Of a DNA stretch of 64,000 bases, positions 24,813 through 37,024 are shown one piece after another. Location of the stretch: positions 186,001 to 250,000 of the forward strand of contig JAURVB010000744.1 of NCBI GenBank assembly GCA_033002965.1, in the 5' to 3' direction. Position numbers and translations under genes: made by a program. Source of the DNA: Piper betle. Its lineage: Eukaryota; Streptophyta; Magnoliopsida; Piperales; Piperaceae. Each line of letters starts with the position of its first letter. Positions within the stretch are counted from its first letter, which is position 1. The notes below the pieces were generated by a model. The model was not told where the DNA came from, ran no database searches, and was given only the letters and a program-made list of their open reading frames with translations.

Positions 24813-24899
24813 GGATTGGCGGGTAGGGGCGGCGGTTGGCGGATCAATTCGACCGTTTGAAGATTTGATTGTTGGGCCGACTTTGATGGGCCTGTACAA

Positions 24900-25623
24900 G
24901 CTTGGGTGACAACTGTGGGCCCAAGGTAAATAAGGTTGAAATTAAATGACCAAACGGTGAGTATAATTTAGTGAAATTATAAAAATCAAACCAAACCTAC
25001 AAAAATTGCAGTTCAGTTCAATTCCAAAATAATTTTGTTTCGATATAGAAAAAATAATTTACGATTAAGGCTGCTGAGGAAGTCTCTATAAGTTATTAAA
25101 TTTTGGTTCTGAAGAGAACCAAATGCAAGCCAAACTTTTATAGTAAAAAAATACTCTAAAATTTATGTTTTTTTGTTGATTATTATGAAATTATTTAAAT
25201 TTTTTGGTTAATTTTTTTATTTTTTGATACGGAAAATATGTTTAGAATAATTTTTTAGTGATTAGATTCGATTAAAAATAATGTGATTTTCACTAGATAA
25301 TAAAATATTTTAAAATATTTTTATAAAATTTGGTTATTAAATTATCGAACTAAACCACAATAAGTCGGTTCGATTCTATTCGTCCTTATAGGGTGTTTCT
25401 TTGATGGAATTTCGGTAATTCTATTTCGTTGGACCTGAGTGCCGCATTCTTATAGTAACCCTCTCTAATTAGACCACTTCATCTAAGGCCAAAACTATTA
25501 ATTTAGACTTGTAAAATGTAAACCAAGCTTGAACATATACATTCTCTTCATCCGTGCCGACCATACACATGACCATTATATATATTCTATATATAATAAA
25601 TAGTCCTTAAATTGCTCCCATAT
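24900..25623. other. Intergenic region with a diverged AT-rich repeat
   Basis: Very AT-rich. Fragments such as AAACCAAACC and AAGTCGGTTCGATTC near the ends (about 24990 and 25360) suggest the relic of a non-autonomous element with GGTT-type subterminal motifs. No coding sequence. Confidence 0.45.
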
Positions 25624-26328
25624 TCATGTGATGATACTGAAATTATGAGCCATATCATGGACTGGGACATTCAATCTTCTAAGCCAAATGGAGTGGATGA
25701 TCATATGAAACATGTCATATCTCTTTGGTGGACTGCACACCAACCCTTTTACTCCCTCCCTCAACTTCAAGTACTTCCTCGTGGAAATGCCCATCAAAAT
25801 GCTCTTGAGCTTGGGTATGTCCTGCACCCACACTGTCCACTGAGAATGAGTCCCAGTCCAAAACCTCACCAAATGGAAGAACATAGGTCTCTTATATAAT
25901 AACAGGAACACACTCAGCATATATTGCCTCCACCACCACTACCCTTGGGCTGGACACTTCATATCCACTGGGGCAAAGGCAAAACTTGCTACTTCTCATC
26001 ATGTGCTCGTACGAGGGTTTTTCGGCAAATACTCAGTATACAAGAATGTCCCTGTCCTTGTGGTGCCATTGCTCGAATAGATCGGCCGGATTTTGCAGTG
26101 GGGACTGAGATGCCACCGGCAAAGAGAGCGAGGGTGGAGCGTTGGGATGCCGGCGAGCCGGCTCGCCGGCGGGCAGCCGAGAATGACCTTTAGGTCTCGC
26201 CTCTTGCGGTTGATCTTGGGGGGAGTGGCGTCAGTGGCCGGATCAAAGCCTTCCGAGGTGTTGGCATCGCACAAGACTCTAGTGAATGTGTTATGTAAGC
26301 GTGGAACAACTTTTGACACAATTGGAGC
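25624..26328 (-). pseudogene. Exostosin-family (GT47) glycosyltransferase relic
   Basis: Reading the minus strand from 26328 gives, in order, VLCDANTSEGFDPATDATPP, a degraded FAGG region, [71 protein letters not shown] and KRYDMFHMIIHSIW. This is the order of conserved blocks in plant exostosin-domain GT47 glycosyltransferases, Golgi enzymes of cell-wall polysaccharide synthesis. The frame changes several times, near 26170, 26000 and 25860, and an in-frame stop lies at 25892-25894 after CVPVII, so it cannot make a working enzyme. An intron acceptor appears just before 26328, but the N-terminal exons are not found upstream, so it is also truncated. Confidence 0.8.
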
Positions 26329-26510
26329 CTATATGCGTACAACAAATATAATAAAAAGAACCTGGTGAGTAAATAAAAAGAACGATGGCATATACGTTTT
26401 TCACCCGTTCCCTATTTATGTTATAAAATATAAAGGTCAGGTGTCAGTTATAATTTAAAAAATTTATCTTAAGTAGTTATAAAACGACATAAATTCTAGT
26501 TATAAAAGAA

Positions 26511-26610
26511 CGTAAATCTAGGCTCCTGGATTTTAATCCAGCGGCCCAAATTTGACAGCGTATGGTACACAACCAAAAGAAGGCAATGCACCATAGCTTT
26601 TATAATATAT
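26511..26610. repeat. Fragment possibly related to the TA-nested foldback element
   Basis: Contains the hairpin CTGGATTTTAATCCAG near 26523 and the end motif GGCAATGCACCA (26582-26593) just before an AT-rich stretch. The reverse complement of that motif occurs at 46511-46522, and a related form at the left end of the foldback element at 9212. Confidence 0.55.
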
Positions 26611-26619
26611 ATTAAAAGA

Positions 26620-29212
26620 GATGGAATATATTACTCATGAACACACACATATACATACATATGTAAAACATGTAACTCAAGTTAGGGTTTTACTGTTGTT
26701 AAACAATCAATTCGATCGTGGTTCGAGACCGTTCAACTTTCAAAACATGTGCGCGAGGTTGAGGCCGACCGTGTGCACGTATTATAAAGGTTCATGTATA
26801 CCTAAGTATTCAATAATAGTATCAGATATTTATTAACAGAGTGAATTATCAGTAAATATAAGAGTATATAGGTGATGGTTTTGTTTTTTTCTATTTTGTG
26901 ACTGTAAAATTAGTTTAGGCTGAATAACATATTAGGACGCGTTGGAACATATTCGGGTAGGTTATTATTTATAGAGTATATCATTTGGATGTTCTTGTAT
27001 TTCTTTATTTTATAAGATTTTTCTAAATTTTTCTAAGATTTATTACAAGTTAATATTATTATTTACTCGAGCATGTATCGATGCAAGTTTAATTTACGAG
27101 TTTGCCACCCAATTCTTCTCATCTCCCTCCCCCGACTTCTTCACCACCCCCAAACCCTAGCCGCCACCTTGGGTTGTCGCCGCCGCCGGTCGCCTCCGGC
27201 CGCCTTCGATCGAAGCCGCCCAGATCCGCCGTGCCGCCCCGACCACGCCGGCCACCGTCCAGCTGCGGCGACGCCGGAAATCGCCCACGAGTTCACTACC
27301 GTTCCGACACGATTCCGCCGCCGTCTGAGCCGGACCGCCGTCGCCGTGACGTCGAAGCCCTTCCCCTCGACCTCCCAGACACTTCCCCCTTACCTAGCGC
27401 CGCCGTCGAGGCTGGCCGTGGGCCCGATCGGAGCGACCGACCACCCCGACCGAACTCGACGCCGCTGTTGGTGGTCATCGCCGCCGCGGCCGCCCTTGTC
27501 GTCACCACCATTGGGTCAAACTCGTCGAGACGGTGCTAATCCTTACCCCCGATTGCCCCCGGACCAGTCGCCGGAAAACCGCCGGAACTGCCGGAAAACT
27601 GGACTCGCCGGAAATCATCTGATCTTCCGCCGAATCCCTCTAGCTGAACCCTATCGAACTTCAAATGTCATAAGGTGCCGAATTCGAGCCACGAACGGTG
27701 CGAGGTATAATTTATTTTGATTTAATTAATTAAAAATATTGATTGTTAGTACAATATATTAGGACATTAGAATTTAATGATTGATGTGGAGATATTTTTA
27801 TGTTAATAAAAATATGAATATTTGTAATTGTGTGATATTAAAACGAATGCTAAGGAATTAAGTAGGCAGACTAAATAATTATTGTAGTCTAATGCAACTT
27901 AGACTATAAAAATTCATACTGAGTATTATTGATATGTGTTGATTGATGCATGGTTAATATGAGTATCATATAGGATGTATATGTATCATGAGCGGGCATT
28001 AGTATTTAGTTTTGATGTGTAGGTACGGAATAAGAACTTGACGTCTAGGTGCGTGGACATGCTCGAAACTTCTACCAGGTCCGTTAGTTGTAAGGATTTT
28101 AAAAAATATCTCGCGTGTCCTTCTTTTCGAGCAAGATCCTTGAAATCCTAGCCTGGCTCTAGTGACACGATATTCGTCCATTACCCTTTAGAATATGGTT
28201 AGGATTCCCCGAAGGGTTTCTTCCTTCTCCATACCTAATAGGGAAGGTCAAATGGATGCTGTTTGAATTTCTTGCTCTAGTCGAAGAGCAGGATCCATAG
28301 TCATCGATGGTAAAGGCAAAGGCATGGGCGGAGATAGGAGCATGGGTAGCATTTTAGGCATTGGAGTGAGCTGGAGCACGATAGACAGATGCAGATGCAG
28401 AGGTAGTTGGAGTGAAGGCATCACTAGCACCCATACTTTGCCCAGTGACACGCTTCTCAGGTTTTGTCACTCCATTCTATCGCTGATTTGATTTATAGAT
28501 CGTCGGATGTGTCAGACCCCACTTAATGCGGGTCATCTAATTGATTATTTTTCGGAATTAATAACCCTAAAGGATGAGATCCTTTAAGTTTGTTTTTGAA
28601 AACAAGATCTATTTCAAATTGCCTTTGGGCCTATTATAATGAATCCCGTCTTAGCCATATAAAATAATTATATTGAGTTTTCAGTGAGACAAAAGAAGGT
28701 GCATCGACTCGCACATTTCACGAGGGCGTTGGATTAGTGAGCGGACTGTTCCATTCCCGAGGGATCCTAATAATTTTGCATTTGAGTGCCTTACACCCAG
28801 AAGACGTGGAGGTTTACGGGTACTATAAAATACAACGTGTGTCTGAAATCATGGTTCAAAGGGTATTGAAGGCACATGCCTGAGAGTACTTGGCCCACGT
28901 GCTCAAGGTTAGGATAGATAAGGAGGTTCAGAGAGCGTTTAGGACCAAGGTTTCCTAAGAGTGAGATTAGAAAAGTATTGCCGAGAATGACACAGAACCA
29001 AATAGATCGGGACGTTGTTGAGTCAGTTGCTCAATAGCTCCTCTGTAGTTACCCTTATGAGAGTTCTTGAGGAAGATATATGACTGCTTGCCTTCATGAG
29101 AGTTTGTTCTCATGTTTCAACTTGATATTAGTTATTTCCGGACCATTGCTGGCGTTTTTCTTACTATATATATAGGTGAGGGTAGGTGAGTTCTTGAGGA
29201 AGATGATTGGTG
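26620..29212. other. Repeat-rich intergenic region, probable retroelement relics
   Basis: 27100-27560 is a sudden GC-rich block with open frames on both strands coding Pro/Arg/Ser-rich low-complexity sequence, starting with AAACCCTAGCCGCCACC. This looks like transposon or LTR leader sequence, not a gene. 27720-29210 is AT-rich again with no recognisable protein; a TGTCAGACCCCACTTAATGC phrase near 28510 recalls LTR borders. No reverse transcriptase or integrase motif seen. Confidence 0.45.
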
Positions 29213-30075
29213 GATCACTCTATATCCATATCTAATTCAAATATTTTTGGATATATTATATATTTGAAAAGTCCGAACACAAATCCAATCCGAAATTGTT
29301 TCGGATCAGGTATAAACAAGTCGTGTTCGGATCTGATTCGTGGATATCAGATATCTGAACCCATCCTTATTTGTTCTTAAGTCAATTTAATTCAAAGAAA
29401 TCCCTCGCAGTAGTATTAACTAACTTAAGCACAATGAATAAAATTATTTTTAACATTTCATACAAAATACTCAAGTAGAAAACTAGCCATAAACAACTAA
29501 CCAAACATATATTTGGTCAAATTTATCACAAAATAAGTCCTAAGCATGTATATTTAAGCCCTATGCTTGTATATTTTAGCCCTATGCACATATATATATA
29601 GGAAGACAAATGCACAAACACTTAAACAAACATGAGCGAGCAAGTAAATATACGTGCGTAGGTATAGATTGTGTATTTGTCTTGCCTATATATATATATA
29701 CACGTGCATAGGGCTAAAATATATATGCATAGGGTTTAAATATACATGCATATGGCTTATTTTGTGATAAATTTGACTAAGTAAATGTTTGGTTAGTTGT
29801 TTAGGACTGGTTTTCTACTTGTGTATTTTGTATGAAATGTTAAAAGTAATCTTGTTCATTATGCTTAAGTTAGTTAATATTACTGCGAGGGATTTTTTGA
29901 ATTAAATTGACGACAAATAAGGATGGATTCAGATATCCGATATCCACGAATCAGATTCGAATACGACTTATTTATATTCGATCCGAAACAGTTTCGAATC
30001 GGATTTGTGTTCACTCTTCAAATATATAATATATCCAAAAATATTTGAATTGGATATGGATTTAGGGTGATCCGA
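29213..30075. repeat. Large AT-rich inverted repeat
   Basis: Two arms of about 400 bp, roughly 29213-29620 and 29668-30075, are near reverse complements around a loop of about 50 bp. Matching landmarks are GGATCACTCTATATCCATAT with its counterpart ending GGTGATCC, ATCCCTCGCAGTA with TACTGCGAGGGAT, TTATCACAAAATAAG with CTTATTTTGTGATAA, and GCCCTATGCAC near the loop on both sides. Inner parts carry GGATT/TCGGA motifs. No gene inside. It is either a foldback or MITE-like element or the inverted duplication of one. Confidence 0.85.
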
Positions 30076-31140
30076 CTCGAATCCGATCTGAATAGATAAT
30101 ATTTTACAAAATTATATTTAAAAATAATGTTTTTTAATATTTTTAATCTATATTTATATTAAAATTTCTATTATTTATACCATTTAAGTCAATTTGGTGG
30201 GATTTGGGTCGGATGCGGATTCTGGTCGGGTACAAATATGGTAAATAAAATGGTCATAATTTTTGAATTTGGGTCGGATTCGAGTTCGGATTTTTGGATT
30301 CGGATTTGCCCATATCCGGTGTATATTCGACCCGAACCCATCCCCAAGGACAGACAAAATATTTGGCATCTCCGTCTAGTGAATTGGTTATGGGTTGGTT
30401 TGAAGTACAGTGGCCGAAGAACAATCATTTCAATGAATAGTTTACCTGGTCAACTTTGAGAATATAGTTGTGAGGATGAAGAAATTTTATATTACATGGT
30501 TATCTTATGAAAGAATGGGTTATCACATTGTCATTTGTCGTATACTGTTTTTCCAGCTAGAAGGTAATAAAAATTTATAGCTTATCCATGAATACATGAC
30601 ATTGATTGTAAGAGAGAGAGTGTTGTTCAAAGCCAGATCAAAGATATTCTTGTGCGTGAGCATGTGGGCATCAAGTCTGTGTTGGGAAGTCATTTCAGCT
30701 CTTTCACCATATATTGAGGATTTTGTTGTAATTATTTGTTTTTTCCTGGAATAATGTTGTTGAAGAGCATAAATTTTATTACTTTCATCTTCATCCATTT
30801 TGTTATAGAAAAGGAATATTTGTTAAGGAGTTGGTAACCCCTAGCGGTTATTGCCTTTTGTTCTCTCTTGCATGCATAGTCAAGTCTGTTACAATCCCAT
30901 ATGTGAATTGGTTGGATTTTGGTCTATTATTCTGTGTGTGATTCCTCAAAAGGCCAAGATCCTGGTAACAGAACTTTAGACTCATTGCAATTCTTTGAAA
31001 GTTCAAGAATTGATTATTCCCATTTATTGTGTTTACCCCTGTACTATTATTTCGTTTGAGGATAGAGATGTTCTTGTAGACTGTAGAGTTATTATGGAGT
31101 TGCTGATTATGGACAGAAATAAATTTCAAGCTTTATTGGA
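30076..31140. other. Intergenic region with TCGGA-rich repeat and bL27 upstream DNA
   Basis: 30180-30350 is rich in GGATTCGGATT-type motifs and ends with GACCCGAACCCATCCCC, typical of termini of non-autonomous plant hAT-like elements; it may belong with the neighbouring inverted repeat. The rest is unremarkable and would hold the promoter of the bL27 gene. Confidence 0.45.
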
Positions 31141-31745
31141 ATGACGAACCTAGGAGGCTTGTGTGGACGACTGAATCTGAAGGAATTAGTGAAAAGTATT
31201 TCGGTGTACAGCACTTGTCTTGATGGTAAATATGCTTAGAAAATTTGTGTACATTGCCCCTATTCATCACAAGTTTATGTTGTTTGTTTTCTAAATTACG
31301 ACTGGGATCTTAGGTGCATCTGAAGCTGGACTGAGCTTGGTATTCAGACGATGGGCTACAAAGAAGACGGCAGGCTCAACCAAGAATGGTCGCGATTCGC
31401 TGCCAAAAAACTTGGGAGTAAAAAATTTGGTGGTGAGGTTGGTATTGAGGGCTAGAAACTTATAGTTCTTTGTATATGCCCAACTCTGATGACGAAATCC
31501 AATCTCTCTTGCAGAAAGTAATACCTGGAAATATTATTGTTCGTCAAAGAGGCACTAGATTCCATCCAGGTGACTATGTTGGCATGGGTAAAGATCACAC
31601 TCTCTACGCCTTGAAGGAAGGCCGTGTTAGATTTGAACGCCACAAGCTAAGCGGTCGCAAATGGGTCCATATTGATCCCAAGGAAGGCCATGTTCTTCAC
31701 CCCATCTATTCCGAACAGGATTTTGAAGCTGCTGTAGCAAACTAA
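31141..31745 (+). CDS. Organellar ribosomal protein bL27, mitochondrial type
   Basis: Bacterial-type large-subunit protein L27, located near the peptidyl-transferase centre of the mitochondrial ribosome. Three exons: 31141-31225, 31314-31437 and 31515-31745. Exon 1 ([18 protein letters not shown]) is a targeting-like leader. Exons 2 and 3 give the core with [18 protein letters not shown], then [32 protein letters not shown] and GRKWVHIDP. The [16 protein letters not shown] block is typical of plant mitochondrial L27. The expected GVKKFGGE at the end of exon 2 needs seven A after GT but only six are present (31420-31425), so the frame is one base short there. With that base the protein has 146 residues. 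The neighbour on the other strand, tail to tail at about 450 bp, is an Obg GTPase, the partner of L27 in the bacterial rpmA-obg gene pair. Confidence 0.9.
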
Positions 31746-32191
31746 TTTTACAGTTATAAAACATTTGTATTTTCTGTTGAATAATTGTGTGGCTCGTTTC
31801 AGATGTGTGTTGTTAATCACACGGAAGCCAGCTTCGACTGTTGTCTGGTGTAGTTGCTGACTTGCCAGCAGGCAAGGTTAGAATTTATCTTGGCTTCTAA
31901 CCAGCTATTGCCTTGCTCTGCTAATTCAATGGAAAAGAAAGCATTTTGCTAAAATTGACTGGTTGGAATTGTGAAGCGTAACAGCAAGCATACATTCTTA
32001 TGGATTACGTGTACATACACTGAATCTTACAATATAGTAGATGGAAATGGGAGGCATTACCATTTATCGACCAAAATGCATATGCTTGCCAGTGGAGTTG
32101 GCACAAGGATGACACAATGTGAGGCCAATTGCAAAGGACTTCACACGGTCTATACCAGAAGATGGAGGTGCTCTCCTTGATTCACTTTAGC
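31746..32191. other. Spacer between bL27 and Obg genes
   Basis: Holds the presumed 3' UTRs of both convergent genes. Nothing else recognised. Confidence 0.6.
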
Positions 32192-35100
32192 TCATGATTT
32201 TTGAATCGGCAATGCCTCCATGTCATATGGGTTTACGAGTTCCAGGGAAATCAAAGGCGTCTCTGGGTCAGGTGCATCTTGGCCATCTGGAGGTACTGCA
32301 GCATTATTTGCTGTATCCGTTCTTATAGCAGCTCTGATCTCCTCCAACGACTTCTCAAAATTGATCCGCTTCCTACAGACAAAAGTATAGAAAAATAACT
32401 ACATAAAAGAAAGAAAAATAAGTGCACTTGTCTAAAGATCTTTAAATGATCTTTGCAATCTTCTTCAAAAAATGTTGGATGCAAGTGATCTACTGTAAAG
32501 TTTATTGATTTTAATGAAAAAAATAGCTTCCAACAATCCCATATGAGTGAGTGACAACATAAAAAAGGATCGAACTGAAAATGCCCAAATAGAAGACGGC
32601 AAGTACAATTGAAAAACAGACACAATAGACTAACGCCAACAACCGCAAGAGGTCTAGGATACTCCCCAATTTCCTTCTCTTTCTCGCAGATAGAAGATTC
32701 AAGTGGACCATCATCCTCTTCTGATATTGCACTCGTTTTTTCAATGTGCAAACTATCTGAAACAGATTGCAAACCGTTACAGCCAATGGATGATATTTGT
32801 TGCACCAAAGACGTAACCTATTTCTTGCCTGCATAATGAGAAAAACTGAATATGAATGAAATTGGAAAATATCAACAAAGGGAAATTAACTATACAGCAA
32901 GTTGGTGGCATGAGTTTAAGATAAAAGACAGGTACTTCTGGCTGATCAATTTTATTTAACACCACAATGTAAGGCCGTTCAAGGTAGCTTGGATTATACA
33001 TGCGCAATTCCTGAAGAAAAGTATAATTTTTAGAATTCCAAGAGAAGATACTTGTAATAACCTTAATACCATAATTTCCTGTGTAGGGTGATCAAGCAGA
33101 CAGTACCTCTTTGACTGTTCTATAATCTAGTACAGGATTTTCCGCAACCGTATCTACAACATGAACTAACAATCGAGTTCTCCTCAAGTGTCTCAAAAAT
33201 TTGCGCCAAGACCCTGAAAGAAAAAGATTATAAGGAATCACATATAAACTATAAGAATATAGGAGGCTTAAATAGGACATTTTTCAGAATTACCTTTCCA
33301 AGGTGAGCACCCTCAATCAGTCCTAGTAAATCCGCCAGCGTTGCTTCAGATGAATACATGAGTGCTCCTAAATTAGGGTCCCCATCAAGTCGTCCAAGGT
33401 TTGGCATAAGAGTAGTGAACGGGTAATCAGCGATATCCGGTTCAGCAAGAGTAATAGCAGGCAAAAGAGTTGATTTCCCAGCATTGGGAAGACCCTAATA
33501 TAGAGAGTCTATAATCAACCACATTCCATTTTAAATGCTGGCAAACAAAGAAAATGACAATAATGTCTATATTTCATTTTTAAATATAGTACAAAATAGT
33601 CCTCATGCAATATTCTAAACACTGGCAGAAACCCCAAATTTATTCACCTCGAATGTATACTACAAAGGATATACCCAAGGACAAAGCCGAAGAGTATATA
33701 GTTAGAAAACCCCTAAGATCATCTAATATCCACTAAATTTTCTGCAACTGTTTATGTATATCACACGGAGTAAACCATTGACACTCACTTGACAGGCTCA
33801 GAATTGGGAACAAACAAAAGACGTACTTTGAAAAACTTTTTACAATTGAGTATGGCCAATTTGCTTCTTATCTAGTAATGAAATGTTTAGATCAAACAAG
33901 AGCATATGTAGGATCACATAACACGAGACCGACATCTGCAACCACTCTCAGTATTAACTCCAAACTAACCTCTTCTCCTGGCTGGCCAAGTACTAATATC
34001 TGCAAGCTTATTTAGAAAGACTAAGTTCAAATACAATTAATATCTGAACATTAATGAAAAACATCAAGTTTATCACCATCTAAAATGGAACTTGGCACAT
34101 GAGTCAAGCATTAAAAAACAGTTTAGGTTTAAGCTAAGTAAAAATGCGACTACACTACGACAGTTTGAATAAAATTTTCTTTATAAATAAAAGAATTCCC
34201 ACTTAATGACCTTGCAAAGATTGTGGTCACCCACAATCCACTATACACCAGATCCAACGTGACAAGCCAAAAGAACATGGTAACTGACTTTTCCAATATG
34301 TATAATCCATAGTCAACGCTTGAAAAATGTTCAGTAAGATTCTCTAACTCAAGAAGGAGCGAATAAGATGATAATCGGTATAATGCTGGATGCATTACCT
34401 TGTCATTGTCGTCTCTCATTACACTAATGGTTAAAGCCATCAAAATTTTCTTCCTATGCTCGGGCATTTCTAAAAGACTGATCTGCCTTGTGATAACGTG
34501 ATATTTACAGATCCAGCAAAAGCATGATTCCACACTAATGATCTACCACACTAAATAAAGTAGACCAGATACAAATACCAGACTTGCATAAGAAAAAGAA
34601 GACAATGCACCATAAACATGCATGATACACTGCAGACGAGCTTACTCCTCCTTGTCCACCTCGTGCCACAAGTATTTCATCCCCTGGACATGCCAAAGCA
34701 GCAAGAAACCTGCCTCGTTTATGCTTATGTTTTACAACAGTATCTGATAAAATTCAATACTAGAAAAATGTGACCATTAATATTTTAACTACATCAAACA
34801 GAGAAAACGTTTGTCTACCAAATGGAAGTAGGATAAAAGAAGCATGAAATAATGCACAAACCTACAGGAACAGAAATCCGCAAGGTTGGTGCAGGAAGTC
34901 CATCATGTAATTGAGAAGTCAGCACACCCACGGCATCAACATGCCCACCACGCTTTGCACTGTAACGCTTCCTCACGTGAAACTCCAGCAGGGAATCTTT
35001 AGATTCATCTGCAAAAATGATCACATCTCCACCATGGCCACCCATGGGCAAGATAAGAGATCCATCTGAATCCCTTCTATACAAGTTCTTCTGCCGCGTC

Positions 35101-35994
35101 TTTCCACCATCCTGTTTCCCTCTTGACTTTGTTGGAGCTTTTCTGATAGGCATGCTAAGAACTGCACCGTGCCCACCATCTCCAGCTCGTACTGTAATAA
35201 TTACCTGATCAAAGTAATTGTGTGGCTCCTTGATCAACGTTTCTGAACCAGCAGGTGGAGATTCCTTGGTCTTAGCAAGTCTGCAGCTAACCAAAGGAGT
35301 GATAGCGCCTTCAGAATAATTTCTTCTACAACAGGTCCTGCATTAAAACAACACAGAGAAGAAATTGTACATTACAATCACCAAGAGGGCCCCAAAAATG
35401 ACAATAATATAATATGTAACACAAGCATCAGTTATAGCTTAGCACTAAAACTATTAGGACCTTCATAAAAAAAATATATGCAATTGAGACTTGTGGATTA
35501 TGATTACTGTTGACAATTTAATTGCCGATACACCCATAAGGGGTGAGCAGCACCCAAATAAGGAATCCTAGCTTATCGTATTAATTGAGTTTAAGTATGA
35601 GAGTTACAAACTCAATTCCTAACGCTCTTCTGTCATCTGTAACGCTTATCTTATTTAGCAAACACTGTGGCACGAGTACTATTCCACCAATTCGTCGAGA
35701 ACATGAGAGCAGACTCAGTACAACAGAAGCAGATATGTAAAGATTCAAAATTTATCAAAACCCAAGACATAAAATGTTCAGACAACTGCCAAACAACTAT
35801 TCATCCACAACTCAAACTGAGCTCAATACAACAAGAGAAATGTAGCGAGAAGAGAAAGAAACCGCAAAAGCACCTAGTGGAGAAGAAGCCTCCGAGGTAG
35901 GAGCAAGGGAAGGGTCCTCGAGAGGAGTAGAGGGAGGGGTGGGGAGGCGGTGGCGGGGAAGGGGAGGAGGAGGAAGAAGGTGGTGAGCGGCCAT
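32192..35994 (-). CDS. Organellar Obg-family GTPase
   Basis: Obg/CgtA GTPase that assists assembly of the large ribosomal subunit in plastids or mitochondria. About ten exons run from 35994 to the TGA at 32192-32194, including roughly 35339-34862, 34743-34646, 34482-34399, 34003-33930, 33494-33298, 33215-33108, 33012-32937, 32826-32635 and 32375-32192. The Obg fold shows as [62 protein letters not shown] and [12 protein letters not shown]. The G domain has G1 GLPNAGKST and G4 NKID. The G3 box reads [14 protein letters not shown] where the family has DxPG, a Pro-to-Leu change. Two exons lose frame by one base: near 33207 (GLG to [11 protein letters not shown]) and near 32817 (ARNR to VTSLVQQ). 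Exon 1 is Pro/Ser-rich and transit-like, but its junction with exon 2 does not fit cleanly, so the N-terminus is uncertain. Confidence 0.87.
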
Positions 35995-37024
35995 GGCTCT
36001 ACCCCATCCCGAGCTTTGCCTCCTCGCGTCGTTTTTTTGAAAATATTTATACATATATGTACGTGGAAACGATGCGTTCAAGCCTACGCGATTGCTCCCC
36101 CTCCCTTATTATTTTTATTTTTCCAAAGTTATATTTTTATTTATTTACAAAAAATAATAATTTACAAAAAGGTCGACAATTAGCGAGTTTGGATGATAGA
36201 ACTAAATAACTAGTTGTATTTTAATTCGTCAAAAAAAATCATTCTTCAGATTATTCTTATCACATGTATCTGCCCTGTTATCACAAATTTATTTATTTTT
36301 TTGGCAAATATCTATTTGTGAAAATATGGTCAATTTTTTTATTTTGCATTTGTTATTATGTTTATTATTTTAGCGTTCCAATTAAATTAATATTGTATAT
36401 GAGATTATTTAATTTAATTTTATATCTAATATTTATTTGAATAAAAATCTATTTTATAAATTAAAATAAAATATAGATTTTTAAGTACAATTCACCCTTT
36501 TTAAACAAATAAGATAATTTATTAATTTTTACTTTGAACTGAATCATTACTAATAACGTTAAAGTAATTAAGTGACTTAATTTTGTGTTACCATGATAGG
36601 CTAAATAAAAATAAGCTAGATCAGAAACGTTAATTATATTACTAGTCACCGACAAAATTTAAAGGCCGAAAATTTTTAAAACTAGGTGGATGGTGAGGTT
36701 TTTTAAAATAATATCATATTTAATATCGATAAATCATATTTATAAATAAAAATAAATTATAAATTTTTAGCTTATCGATATCACTTAAGCTTGTTGATTA
36801 GACTTTACCTCAACCTCGTTATGCACCGGATCAATCACAGATAATAGGGAGTTGACGAAAACGTTGGTCACCATCACAGTTCACAAACCAACAGTATTAT
36901 TATTTAGGTGTGCCGCTCGGCGCTTCGTGCAACCGCCGGCAAACAATCACACCTGCGGTTCCGACACCCTCCCAAACTCTTTTATTTTCCCCTTTCTTCT
37001 CCTTCTCCAACCAACCAACCAACC
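35995..37024. other. Divergent intergenic region between Obg and GID8-like genes
   Basis: AT-rich shared upstream region of two divergently transcribed genes. No other gene. A CCAACCAACCAACC run lies just before the ATG at 37025 in the presumed 5' leader. Confidence 0.55.

Noticed and set aside
27073..27720. 215-codon open frame on the plus strand
   Set aside because: Pro/Arg/Ser low-complexity sequence in a GC-rich block with competing frames. No domain, no splice context.
28248..28451. Minus-strand frame rich in Met, Leu and Pro
   Set aside because: It is the complement of a degenerate GGCATGG-type repeat and not a membrane protein.
31141..35994. Idea that bL27 and Obg form a retained bacterial operon
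   Set aside because: The genes are on opposite strands, have introns and targeting leaders, and are nuclear. Only the adjacency is noteworthy.
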